DNA of 17,785 bases, taken from Terfezia claveryi. Lineage: Eukaryota; Ascomycota; Pezizomycetes; Pezizales; Pezizaceae. This document shows positions 6,736 through 14,292 of the stretch, piece after piece (the stretch's first letter is position 1; each line of letters begins with the position of its first letter). The stretch covers positions 1 to 17,785 of the forward strand of contig WHUX01000594.1 in NCBI GenBank assembly GCA_015179025.1, in the 5' to 3' direction. Below the pieces are notes generated by a model. That model worked only from the letters and a program-made list of their open reading frames with translations. It made no database searches and had not been told where the DNA came from. A program made the position numbers and the translations under genes.

Positions 6736-8967
6736 ATGAACCCTCGCCCCCATCAAGAACCTGATACCTGTCATGTAAACATCATCAACCCGATAACTCA
6801 ATATCCTCCAGGTCAGCTTGGCGTACCCCGCTTCCTCGAGAATTCCCATGATGGTTATAATGATCGACTGGGGTTAGCGTTCCATCCTCCATTGGTGATA
6901 GGCTTCAGCCGCAATTCAAGGACTGAGCGAGGGCATGCCCGTATCCCACCCCAAGTAATAGATTACCGTGGGTCTGGAGGTCCAAGTTTGGTCATACCAA
7001 ATGATTCACTACCTACGCCACCGAGTAGCTTTGAAGCCTCCGCCTGGGAAAGGCACTCATATACCAGGACCAAGACAAACTCACCTGGTACCAGGTCAAG
7101 AAATTTTGATGCCTCTGTCTGGGAAAGCTACTCGTCCACCAGGCGTCGTAGCAACGTGAATACGATTGCCTTTTCCCGCACAGTATCTGATCCTATAATC
7201 CGCGAATTGCCAAACCAAGAAACACCTGCTCAAACCAATCATCTTGCTCCGGCAACAGCATGTCAATCGGAACCTAATGCATCTTCAAGATCCAGGGATT
7301 ACGTTGTCCAAAGAGACCTTACAGCCGACCAAGATAGTGAAGGCAGTTCTTCCGGGTCCTCCAACCCCGGCCTACCTAGGTCCATTGCCTCTTTCCTTGG
7401 GCTACCATTCGCCGACAAAGGGGCCGAAAGCTCTTCTCCTGAGGCCACCAAACCCAGCTTACGTAGAGCAAGCCCCTCTTCCCTTGGACTACCATCGGTA
7501 CAAGGGAACTTTGATAGACCTCCCCCTTTCGAGCTCTCCGCCACTTCATCCGGCCTTCTATACTTGCCTAGTGAACTGACAGGGACTGACTATGTTACCG
7601 TTCGCCAACATCATACACGAAGGGCAGCTCAAACTCTCCCTGATAATCAACCCCCGGCTAGCCTACAAAATGACAAACTCCTCACGCAATTACAGCAGTT
7701 CGCTACCGGCAATGCCATCATTGAGGGTGCGACAAGTACATCCCCTTCAGGTATCCCGCGTCTTGTGACTATTATTGACCCAGTTTACGATGGTACAAGG
7801 ACCACCATGGCGAATATTGTCCAAACCCGTCCCGGCAAAGAGTTATTTCAGCCCAAATCGAGGAATCTACTCCGATGCAAGGAATTACGTGACCGTTATT
7901 ATCGAGAGATTCCAGAAACCGGGGGGCATGGTGCTAGGGGGCCTTCCTTGAGGGGAGGAGAAGCTCCGGATTATATGGCGATGGTACCGCTTCGCCCTCC
8001 TTGGATAAGAGGCCGGAGCATCGTAGACACCTTTGACCATGCCCACGCCAGTGCGTTGTCAACCGAAAATCTAATAAATCGGGAGGAAGAGCTTGTAGCT
8101 ATAGAGCATTCAATGGCGTCACTGGTCCCACCGCCTCACCAAGACCCCACACAAGAGCTTGTCAAAAGGGTGGAAAACTCACATGGAGAAATTGACTTTG
8201 AGTGGAAATTTACAGAACTTACATTCGAATTTTCTGCAGGGTCTGCCGTGACACTAAATTCCCAGCGAAACCCATCTCCGATCCCGTCCACTACCAGTAC
8301 ACTAAATTTGCCGGGAGATGTTTCTGATGCGGGATCGTCAGGACTAGATCAAGCAATACCCATCCCCCAATCCCCGCCAAGCAGTGAAGGGCGAATCCTT
8401 CTCACACCTCCTTTAGGCTCCTCAAGTCTTCCTACGCCTCCGCCCAGCTGGCGACTCCCAAGCCACCACAGTCCATCCCGCATTCCCGTTCCATGCGGTG
8501 GGGAAACTTATCACGGCCATCTTTCGCCACAAAGAAGGGTTGGATTGTCTTCCATCAAGCCGCCGTCTCCAACAAAGCCATCTACTCGGCTACCTACCGC
8601 ACCCAAGACCCCACCTCTAATATCGGAACCTACCATACGAAAGCTCCAGCAGCCATCCCCCCATGAAGTTCCATCTAGCCCAATTCACGCCGAAAATTCC
8701 TCCCTTGGTGAAATGGCATTTTCATTGGAGATCGACGAGATTGAACGTTGTCCAAAAAAAAGTTTGTCTCTTCCTTCATTCAACCGCCCAAAGAAATCCC
8801 GTAAGAGATTGACGGAGGAGTCACTCAGGGTATGGATCCTGAGGCAATGTTATCTAGCGAAATTGAATGCAGCGTATGAGGAAGTAGTGCATAAAGAAGA
8901 GGAGGTTGATCGAGAGGTTTTGATTGATTTGGAGGTGTTCATGGAAGATGGGGGGAGTTTCATTTGA
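6736..8967 (+). CDS. Long hypothetical protein, mostly disordered, Pro/Ser/Thr-rich
   Basis: Open from about 6580 to TGA at 8965-8967. The first in-frame ATG (6736) gives 743 residues. No known enzyme domain is visible. Most of the chain is Pro/Ser/Thr-rich and likely disordered (for example LPTPPSSFEAS). An internal duplication with a 25-codon period begins FEASAWERHSYTRT (codons from 7030) and FDASVWESYSSTRR (from 7105). A second short repeat, ASFLGLP and PSSLGLP, lies in the codons around 7390-7490. The C-terminus turns charged and helical (KSRKRLTEESLRVWIL, then YEEVVHKEEEVDREV). A strong acceptor (TTTCTCCTCTAG, ending 6661) with CTTAC upstream lies just before the ORF, so its first exon may be further upstream, possibly the secreted-protein gene. 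A scaffold or regulatory protein is possible but not shown. Confidence 0.6.
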   Translation: MNPRPHQEPDTCHVNIINPITQYPPGQLGVPRFLENSHDGYNDRLGLAFHPPLVIGFSRNSRTERGHARIPPQVIDYRGSGGPSLVIPNDSLPTPPSSFEASAWERHSYTRTKTNSPGTRSRNFDASVWESYSSTRRRSNVNTIAFSRTVSDPIIRELPNQETPAQTNHLAPATACQSEPNASSRSRDYVVQRDLTADQDSEGSSSGSSNPGLPRSIASFLGLPFADKGAESSSPEATKPSLRRASPSSLGLPSVQGNFDRPPPFELSATSSGLLYLPSELTGTDYVTVRQHHTRRAAQTLPDNQPPASLQNDKLLTQLQQFATGNAIIEGATSTSPSGIPRLVTIIDPVYDGTRTTMANIVQTRPGKELFQPKSRNLLRCKELRDRYYREIPETGGHGARGPSLRGGEAPDYMAMVPLRPPWIRGRSIVDTFDHAHASALSTENLINREEELVAIEHSMASLVPPPHQDPTQELVKRVENSHGEIDFEWKFTELTFEFSAGSAVTLNSQRNPSPIPSTTSTLNLPGDVSDAGSSGLDQAIPIPQSPPSSEGRILLTPPLGSSSLPTPPPSWRLPSHHSPSRIPVPCGGETYHGHLSPQRRVGLSSIKPPSPTKPSTRLPTAPKTPPLISEPTIRKLQQPSPHEVPSSPIHAENSSLGEMAFSLEIDEIERCPKKSLSLPSFNRPKKSRKRLTEESLRVWILRQCYLAKLNAAYEEVVHKEEEVDREVLIDLEVFMEDGGSFI

Positions 8968-9196
8968 AGAGATGTTGGAGGCGTTAAGGTGGCAGTGGAG
9001 GGCAGGGGTGGTTAGCGGGTATGTACAAAATCGAGGGGATAAACAGAATCTTACAATAGCGAGAGAGAATCTTACTCATGGATTATATATCTAGTATGAA
9101 GATTATGAAGTTGTCAGAACAAACATTGCGTGAACAGGAGGCCCACGCCAAGGGAAAATAACGCCGTCTCTATCAAGAATAGAATAGGTTGCTTAT
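8968..9196. other. 3' flank of the long ORF
   Basis: AT-rich, with no gene seen. It presumably holds the 3' UTR. Confidence 0.4.
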
Positions 9197-9243
9197 GGGT
9201 GTATTTAGTCTGGTTGCACTACCCCTTGCAGAGGGGGTGTATT
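9197..9243 (+). mobile_element. 29-base insertion starting TAGTCTGG, 9-base TSD
   Basis: The insert 9206-9234 starts TAGTCTGGTTGCACTACC and ends GCAGAGG. It is flanked by a perfect 9-base direct repeat, GGGTGTATT, at 9197-9205 and 9235-9243. A second copy of the same 29-base unit (26 of 29 identical) is at 13019-13047 with a different 9-base duplication. Confidence 0.85.
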
Positions 9244-9814
9244 AATACTTCCTGCCTGTGGGGCCGAAGCACGAATGCCCAGGCGCTAATGCAGTAATCG
9301 TATGGATTGTTTTGTGACTTGCTTGTTATTGGTTGGTCATTGAGTGGGACTTGGTTGGTCATTGGGTGGGGCGGGTGGGTCAGTGGATGGTCACAAGATT
9401 ATTCCTTTTTTTTTTCGCTAGTGGCGCTGATTAGCTTAAACACCTAAGGGTGGTGGAGACATCGAGCGTATTATATTTCATATGAGCGATTTTGTGATTG
9501 GCGCCATGCATGTCTGAAACGTTGCGCGAAACGTTAATGTTATTTAGGTTTGATGGCGGTGTCAACGTCAAAAGTTTAGTGGTAAAAACTTATGTGTTGT
9601 GTTCGTGGATAAGTATGATAGGTGTGGAATAGGAGAGTTTTCGTTACCCTGAGGTTGCTTCCAACCTTTTATTTTTCATGCGTCTAGTCTTTTTTTTTCT
9701 AGTTTTTTTTCTAATTGTGTATGATGAAACAAAGTGTACATTGCTTTTAGTAGTTAACTAGTATTATTATTGTTTATTTTTTTTGGAGGGGAGGTACTCG
9801 TAATTATACTATCT
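9244..9814. other. AT-rich non-coding stretch
   Basis: No gene seen. Contains an imperfect direct repeat of ggttggtcattgagtgggac (near 9332-9371) and several T runs between 9404 and 9782. Confidence 0.5.
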
Positions 9815-9819
9815 AGCAT

Positions 9820-10158
9820 ATGACGAGAGCGGGTATCCCAGGCGTCCAACCCCTGAGCCGTGCTAGCTCTAAATCATGTACATGCGGGCCGTTCCTCTCA
9901 ACCTACACATGGATGCAAACGAACAGAGGCCCACAAAGGAGCTGGCTACACCACATCGGCAAAGCGGAGTCACATCCCACTGAGACAGGAGAGCACATTG
10001 TCTTCAATTGCCCACGCTTCAATCGACACCGGAGAGATCTGCTGGGGGAAAAGAATAGTTGGGAGGACTTGGATAAGCCGGAATGGAGAAAGGAGGGGGA
10101 GGAAACATATGAGGCCACGGAGGCCTTTTTCGGGCTCTTATTCCGAGAGCTCACATAA
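9820..10158 (+). pseudogene. Chimeric LINE ORF2 relic (B joined to A)
   Basis: The 112-codon frame is not a natural gene. The first ~51 codons come from LINE copy B, the remainder from copy A, which happened to insert in the same frame at nearly the same point of the ORF. The join deletes the CxC half of the zinc-knuckle motif: the chimera runs HHIGKAESHPTETGEH where copy 1 has several more residues including CACG. The shared tail ends EATEAFFGLLFRELT with TAA at 10156-10158. Confidence 0.8.
9958..9973 (+). repeat. Target-site duplication, left copy (LINE copy A)
   Basis: GGCAAAGCGGAGTCAC, 16 bases, identical to 10486-10501. Confidence 0.95.
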
Positions 10159-10452
10159 TACACCCAATCATTACGAGTCCCCTTTGTTTTCAGTGCCTCA
10201 TTCCTTTAAGTTCAGCTAGTCTCCTTAGTTCTCAGTCTTCAGTTTCAGTTCACGGATATTTGAAGCGAGCCCAGTCAGGCTCTCGAGTCATCGGTCAGTC
10301 CGTTAATGACAGCATGGGGCTACGTTTCCTTTTTCTCGCTTTTGTATGTAGTCTGCGCGGGTCTGGCAGATTAACTTGCCTTACCCTTGAATCCACCGGG
10401 CTTCCGCGTGGCTCCTCATAGTCCCCCTTACGGGGCTGCATAGGAGTACTGA

Positions 10453-10485
<33 letters not shown>
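9974..10485 (+). mobile_element. LINE copy A, 512 bases, nested in copy B
   Basis: A 5'-truncated copy starting inside the zinc-knuckle codons. It ends with hairpin 10412-10446 and an uninterrupted run of about 28 A (10458-10485), followed at once by the 16-base duplication. The perfect duplication and pure tail make it the youngest-looking element in the window. It belongs to the same subfamily as 1448-2191 (GGGGCTGCATAGGAGTACTG before the tail). Confidence 0.93.
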
Positions 10486-10489
<4 letters not shown>

Positions 10490-10501
10490 AAGCGGAGTCA
10501 C
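10486..10501 (+). repeat. Target-site duplication, right copy (LINE copy A)
   Basis: Second copy of GGCAAAGCGGAGTCAC directly after the poly(A) run. It is also coding sequence of copy B. Confidence 0.95.
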
Positions 10502-10704
10502 CAGAGTGCGCATGCGGTCACCCCACCGAGACGGGGGAGCACGTTGTCTTCCAATGTCCACGCTTCAATCAAGCTCGCAACGTCCTTCTAGGGGATAGGA
10601 GGAGCTGGGAGGAGCTCGACAAACCGGAATGGAGAAAGGAGGGTGAGGAGACATACGAGGCCACGGAGGCCTTCTTCGGGTTGCTATTTCGAGAGTTCAC
10701 TTAG
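10502..10704 (+). pseudogene. LINE copy B ORF2 C-terminus (second half)
   Basis: This is the continuation of copy B's ORF after the nested insertion. With the last bases of the duplication it encodes CACGHPTETGEHVVFQCP, the intact C-x-C-x8-H-x4-C motif, and then the conserved tail to TAG at 10702. The differences from copies 1 and A (for example REFT instead of RELT) show that B is a separate lineage. Confidence 0.85.
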
Positions 10705-11053
10705 GAGGAGACATCGTTTTCTTTATTTTCAGTCCACAATTTCTATACAGCAGGTTACCACTTACGAGTCCCCTTTGTTTTCAAGTCCACAAGTTAGTCC
10801 TTTTAGTTCATCCTTTTCCGCGAGTCCTTCAGTGCTTTAGTTGGGGTGAGGCCCAGTCAGGCCTCCGGGTCATCGGCCAGTCCGTTCATGACAGCATGGG
10901 GCTTTACCTCTATCCGTGTACCTAGTTTGCGTAGGGGTTGGCAGATTAACTTGCCTCTCCCTTGAATCCACCGGATTTCCGTGTGGCTCCTCATAGCCCC
11001 CCTAACGGGGCTGCATAGGAGGATCAAAGTATTTAAAAAAAAACAAAAAAAAA

Positions 11054-11237
11054 CATAGCTGCATACATGGCTGCATACGTGCATTACTTAGATAGAAGCT
11101 TAGCTAGATACAATGTCGGGCTTCGCTCGAGGCTTGGCAGGGCCTATAAGGTCATATGCTGGCTAGATAGACTTAGGAAATACATGCTCCTTTCCCATCA
11201 CATCATCCTACAGGGGAGGACAAGTTGATGGGAGCTC
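11054..11237. other. Spacer, no gene seen
   Basis: A short direct repeat (gctgcatac) lies near 11060-11080. Nothing else is supported. Confidence 0.4.
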
Positions 11238-11583
11238 ATCGTTATCGAAGGATAGAGAGCACAATCAAAGAATGCTTTCCCACACATAACGGTGATTGCT
11301 CACATAAGGAAGGCATCAGCGACTTTTTTAACAATCACACAGTCGTTTCCAGAAGGTGGGTTTTTTTGATTTCTCAAGTATAGAGTGCGAGCTAATTAGT
11401 CGAGTCAGACATATCGTTATCGAAGGATAGAGAGCACAATCAAAGAAAGCTTTCCCACACATAACTGTGATTGCTCACATCAGGAAGGCATCAGCAACTT
11501 TTTGACAATTACACAGTCGTTTCCAAACGGTGAGTTTTTCTGATTTCTCATGTATAGAGTACGAGCTAATTAGTCGAGTCAGA
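11238..11583 (+). repeat. Tandem duplication, 175-base unit, 2 copies
   Basis: Unit 1 (11238-11412) and unit 2 (11413-11583) are about 90% or more identical. Both start atcgttatcgaaggatagag and end near gagctaattagtcgagtcag. No reading frame is shared, so it is probably non-coding. Confidence 0.9.
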
Positions 11584-11735
11584 AAGATGGTGCTCAAATT
11601 ACTATTTCAAGCTGGACGAGGTGTTTTTCCGAATTTCACCGTGGAGGTCGTGGAGGCTTTCAGAACCTGACGAGGCATGATTTAACTACGACAGCGGCAT
11701 ACCAAAGGACGAAACAGGTTACTTCATATTCGAAG

Positions 11736-12398
11736 ATGTCTATTCGACAGGCAGAGAAGAGATTAGGTTTTCGACTGCAATCCATTAAGGCGGTACCTGT
11801 TGATAAGTTTCTGGTAAAGCAAAGCTGTAAAGAGATGGATGCAATCAAGGAGAAGGTTTATGACCGGTTAGTTGAATATCTTGACATCGAAGGATATCCG
11901 ACGGAAGCGAGTGCGGATTTCAAGGAAGCCAAAGTTAGCGACTTGGTTTACAGTACGCTCGGTCCAATACTGGCAAGGTTTAAGCACAATACAGGACGGG
12001 ACATACTTTTGGAGAGGGAGAAAGATATCATCTCGGTGGACGGTGAGACGAGGAATCTGTGGTAATGGACCTGATTTCAGTGATGGAGGAAAAGTTTGTG
12101 TTGATTGTCGAGGCAAAGAGAGCATCTACCGGTCAGGCAATGAAGCAGTGTGTTTTGTCATTGAAGGATGCATGGGATAACAATGAAGGAGGTGAAGTGT
12201 ACGGGTTTGTTACATCAGGGAATCAATGGCGGATGTTTAAATTCGATGGTAAGTCTTTTGTCGCAACGGAGGAGTTTATGGTCTTGTTTGAGTCTATGAA
12301 GGAGGACAAAAAGAGATGGACGAAAAACATTTTCAGTTGTGGTGGATTGTGTATATTTTGCGTTGAATTGAGGAATCATCAAGGACAAGGTTGTTTAA
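11736..12398 (+). pseudogene. PD-(D/E)XK-nuclease-like protein, frameshifted
   Basis: The first segment (11736-12065) is frame 0 and contains MSIRQAEKRLGFRL and SADFKEAKVSDLVYSTLG. The second (about 12059-12330) is frame 2 and contains MDLISVMEEKFVLIVEAKR and EVYGFVTSGNQWRMFKFDG. The third returns to frame 0 (SVVVDCVYFALN), has TGA at 12369 where Trp would fit, and ends at TAA 12396. Asp at 12068-12070 followed by Glu-x-Lys (12110-12118, EAK) on adjacent hydrophobic strands is the arrangement of a PD-(D/E)XK core. I associate this type with hypothetical proteins of truffles, from memory only. Two compensating frameshifts plus a stop indicate a pseudogene. Frame 0 is also open upstream of 11736 to about 11573, with a Gly/Arg stretch, so the original start was earlier. 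Confidence 0.7.
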
Positions 12399-12615
12399 GG
12401 ATAGGTGATTGTAGTTTAGGTAGTGTAGGATGAGGATGTACTGCTCTCGTCTTCGTTATCCTCTTAGAACTGTAGGCACTCGAGTCCCAAAGGAGTTCTT
12501 TCCTGTGAAGTCTCTGCTCAATGAAAAATTCAATCTCTATGATCTCAAGTCTGATGTAAAGTCGCTTATCCCCCATTTCCTAGTCCGACGGGGTAAAACA
12601 ACCCCTGTTTTTGCG
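12399..12615. other. No reliable gene
   Basis: An 89-codon frame (12430-12699) runs through this stretch and into the repeat at 12616, so it is probably not a gene. Confidence 0.4.
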
Positions 12616-12648
12616 CTAGTCAACGTGCCAACCAGACTACTAGTCAAC
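12616..12648 (-). mobile_element. 15-base insertion of the TAGTCTGG family, 9-base TSD
   Basis: CTAGTCAAC at 12616-12624 is repeated at 12640-12648. Between them is GTGCCAACCAGACTA (12625-12639), whose reverse complement is TAGTCTGGTTGGCAC. The fixed TAG end lies directly against the duplication. Confidence 0.8.
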
Positions 12649-12744
12649 CGTGGTACCGCCAACCACATGTATCATGCGGTAGGGAGACTACCAAGATAGG
12701 ACTAGCTTAATCACAAAAAGGGTAGACTGGGAGATACCGGAAAA

Positions 12745-12772
12745 GGTATGGGCTAGTCTGGTTGGTATGGGC
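12745..12772 (+). mobile_element. 10-base insertion TAGTCTGGTT, 9-base TSD
   Basis: GGTATGGGC at 12745-12753 is repeated at 12764-12772, enclosing only TAGTCTGGTT. The duplication begins GG, the same bases that would follow in the 15-base copy, so the variable end may have joined by microhomology. Confidence 0.75.
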
Positions 12773-12859
12773 CAGAAAAGGACTATCTCAAAAAGGCAAC
12801 CATCCAATGATACCGAAAGAAGTAGTCAAAAATTCTGAATACCCATTGCGTGCTGCGGC

Positions 12860-12957
12860 GGTCTCCCATAGTCTGGCGGGCACCTAGTCTGGCTAGCACT
12901 AGCCTCTCGTAGACTAGTGCTAGCCAGACTAGCGGGGCACCCCTCGTAGGTCTCCCA
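12860..12957 (+). mobile_element. 80-base insertion starting TAGTCTGG, 9-base TSD
   Basis: GGTCTCCCA at 12860-12868 is repeated at 12949-12957. The insert (12869-12948) begins TAGTCTGGCGGGCACC, contains the perfect inverted repeat 12884-12932, and ends GGCACCCCTCGTA. It has no coding capacity and is the longest member seen here. Confidence 0.85.
12884..12932. repeat. Perfect inverted repeat, 19-base arms
   Basis: CTAGTCTGGCTAGCACTAG (12884-12902) and its exact reverse complement (12914-12932) are separated by 11 bases. As DNA it could form a cruciform and as RNA a strong hairpin. Both arms carry the TAGTCTGG word of the insertion family. Confidence 0.95.
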
Positions 12958-13009
12958 CCGCAGTAAATTGGCACTAAACCTGCTAGCGTAGTCATGATCT
13001 AGTGCCGAC

Positions 13010-13056
13010 AGTTAATTGTAGTCTGGTTGCACTACCTTTCGCAGAGGAGTTAATTG
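13010..13056 (+). mobile_element. Second 29-base insertion starting TAGTCTGG, 9-base TSD
   Basis: AGTTAATTG at 13010-13018 is repeated at 13048-13056. The insert (13019-13047) starts TAGTCTGGTTGCACTACC and ends GCAGAGG, matching the 9206-9234 insert in length and at all but three positions. The two target duplications are unrelated. Confidence 0.87.
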
Positions 13057-13057
13057 G

Positions 13058-13113
13058 TAGTCTGGTTGCTAAACCTGGTAGCGTAGTCGCTACCTCTTAT
13101 AATCTAGTGCGGC
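13058..13113 (+). repeat. TAGTCTGGTTG copy without clear TSD
   Basis: Starts TAGTCTGGTTGCTAAACC one base after the preceding TSD. It includes the small inverted repeat GGTAGCG/CGCTACC and resembles 12970-13007 (both contain ctaaacctg, tagcgtagtc and tctagtgc). I found no matching 9-base flank. Confidence 0.5.
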
Positions 13114-13331
13114 TCATATGTTCCAGACCTACTAGAGTAGTGACTGCCACCTTCAGTCCCATAACTCCAAGTGCGCTAAACCTAAGTTCTATACCACTAA
13201 GCCCATCAGGTTATTAATTTATGTTAACATTCTACCAATAATGCTGCATCCCCGCGTAACATTCTTAGCTGTGCCAGTATGTGCTACAGAATAATGCGAT
13301 TACTAGGATTAGTCGGATATTACTCCATACT

Positions 13332-13359
13332 GGTAGCCCGTAGTCTGGTTGGTAGCCCG
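13332..13359 (+). mobile_element. 10-base insertion TAGTCTGGTT, 9-base TSD
   Basis: GGTAGCCCG at 13332-13340 is repeated at 13351-13359, enclosing TAGTCTGGTT (13341-13350). The arrangement is identical to 12745-12772 but at an unrelated target. Confidence 0.75.
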
Positions 13360-13527
13360 CATAAGTGTAACCCACTAAAGGCTCAGAGCCAATTGCTAGC
13401 GTGCAACCTTGCCAAAAATAATAACGTATGCATGCATCAGGTACATATTCGTGATTTTTGTTGACGTCGCAGCTAAACTGCAGTCAGTTAGACGATAAGT
13501 AGGCTAGGCTGCTGCACAACCCATGCT

Positions 13528-13682
13528 CGTCACGTAGCCTCGTAATAACCAATCTGTTGTCTCTGGGGGGTCTGAACCAGATCGGGTAAGTTGGTAGTGT
13601 TGTCACATGTCCTTTCAGTTTGCGACGTCACGAATGCTACAAATAATAATGTATTAACCTGGTTCTACGAGGCTACGTCACG
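13528..13682. mobile_element. MITE-like element, ends TAGCCTCGTA, 141 bases
   Basis: TAGCCTCGTA (13535) and TACGAGGCTA (ending 13675) form terminal inverted repeats. CGTCACG at 13528-13534 is repeated at 13676-13682 and may be a target duplication of 7 bases (or GTCAC, 5 bases, if the ends include one more pair). It is non-coding. The right half (cacgaatgctac, tattaacctgg) is shared with 14181-14261. Confidence 0.65.
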
Positions 13683-14180
13683 CCATATGTTCGTGCTGAT
13701 TATTGTTGGTGTCACAGCTCATATGCACTATGCCATAGAAGGAAAATCTATCCGTATCATTACCACTGACCACAAGGGGCAGTGGCTACTGCAGTAGGCT
13801 TAGCTTGTTATCTGCACTAGATCAGAAGAGGTAGTGACTACGGTAATATGTTTCGCGCCATTGCCGCCTGTTAACTAAACCTGCCAGTCTCGGTGCCCTC
13901 CAGCTCCTTTATTTGTTGACGCTCTGCACTGCGATCCATCTTCTCCACCCTGTTCCTAGCAGTGTGTCAACTGGTCTTCCTGTCGAACATCCCGCGAAAT
14001 TAGCTAAAAAGTGATCGAACTTCTTTAGCTCCACCTTCATCGTTGGTACTTCTCCTGTTTTTCCATCCACAGGACCGCTTTTCCGTTTATCATCTCAATT
14101 TCCTCCTCCAATTTATCTTCCTCCTCTCTTAGCTGGCGTGAATTTCTAGAATTAAAACCAAAAGTCTTGGCAGACAACAC
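13683..14180. other. No gene seen
   Basis: Mixed, gene-poor sequence with short frames only (for example 13591-13797, which overlaps the MITE-like element). Confidence 0.4.
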
Positions 14181-14261
14181 TAGCCTCGTAGTAACTCTGG
14201 GGGTCACAAATCACGAATGCTACCACGAACACTACAATATATTAACCTGGGTACGAGGCTA
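14181..14261. mobile_element. Deleted second copy of the TAGCCTCGTA element
   Basis: TAGCCTCGTA at 14181-14190 and TACGAGGCTA at 14252-14261 enclose 61 bases related to the right half of the 13535 element. The copy appears internally deleted. No target duplication is visible. Confidence 0.55.
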
Positions 14262-14292
14262 GAGTTACCGTGCAACCAGACTAAGAGTTATC
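14261..14292 (-). mobile_element. 14-base insertion of the TAGTCTGG family, imperfect 9-base TSD
   Basis: AGAGTTACC (14261-14269) and AGAGTTATC (14284-14292) match at 8 of 9 bases and enclose GTGCAACCAGACTA, the reverse complement of TAGTCTGGTTGCAC. The mismatch suggests an older insertion. Confidence 0.6.

Larger units (their letters stand above)
9815..11053 (+). mobile_element. LINE copy B, interrupted by LINE copy A
   Basis: Copy B is a 5'-truncated member of the same family as 1448-2191. Its first part (about 9815-9973) encodes the stretch before the zinc knuckle (RGPQRSWLHHIGKAES). Its second part (10502-11053) encodes the zinc knuckle and tail (stop at 10702-10704), then the 3' UTR, hairpin (10987-11021) and A-rich tail (11035-11053, with one C). 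Removing 9974-10501 restores one continuous sequence. The left boundary is approximate, and I found no target duplication for B, so it is older or decayed. The sequence near 9835-9895 is scrambled relative to copy 1. Confidence 0.8.

Noticed and set aside
10295..10561. Minus-strand frames containing poly-Phe (also at 2022-2231)
   Set aside because: They are read through LINE poly(A) tails and 3' UTRs, so they are not genes.
9815..11080. Target-site duplication for LINE copy B
   Set aside because: Sequences after the A-rich tail (catagctgcatac) have no convincing match upstream of 9820.
14181..14292. A single element from TACGAGG (14252) to CCAGACTA (14283) with its own TSD
   Set aside because: The 9-mers on each side do not match. 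The shorter 14-base insert with AGAGTTACC/AGAGTTATC flanks fits better.
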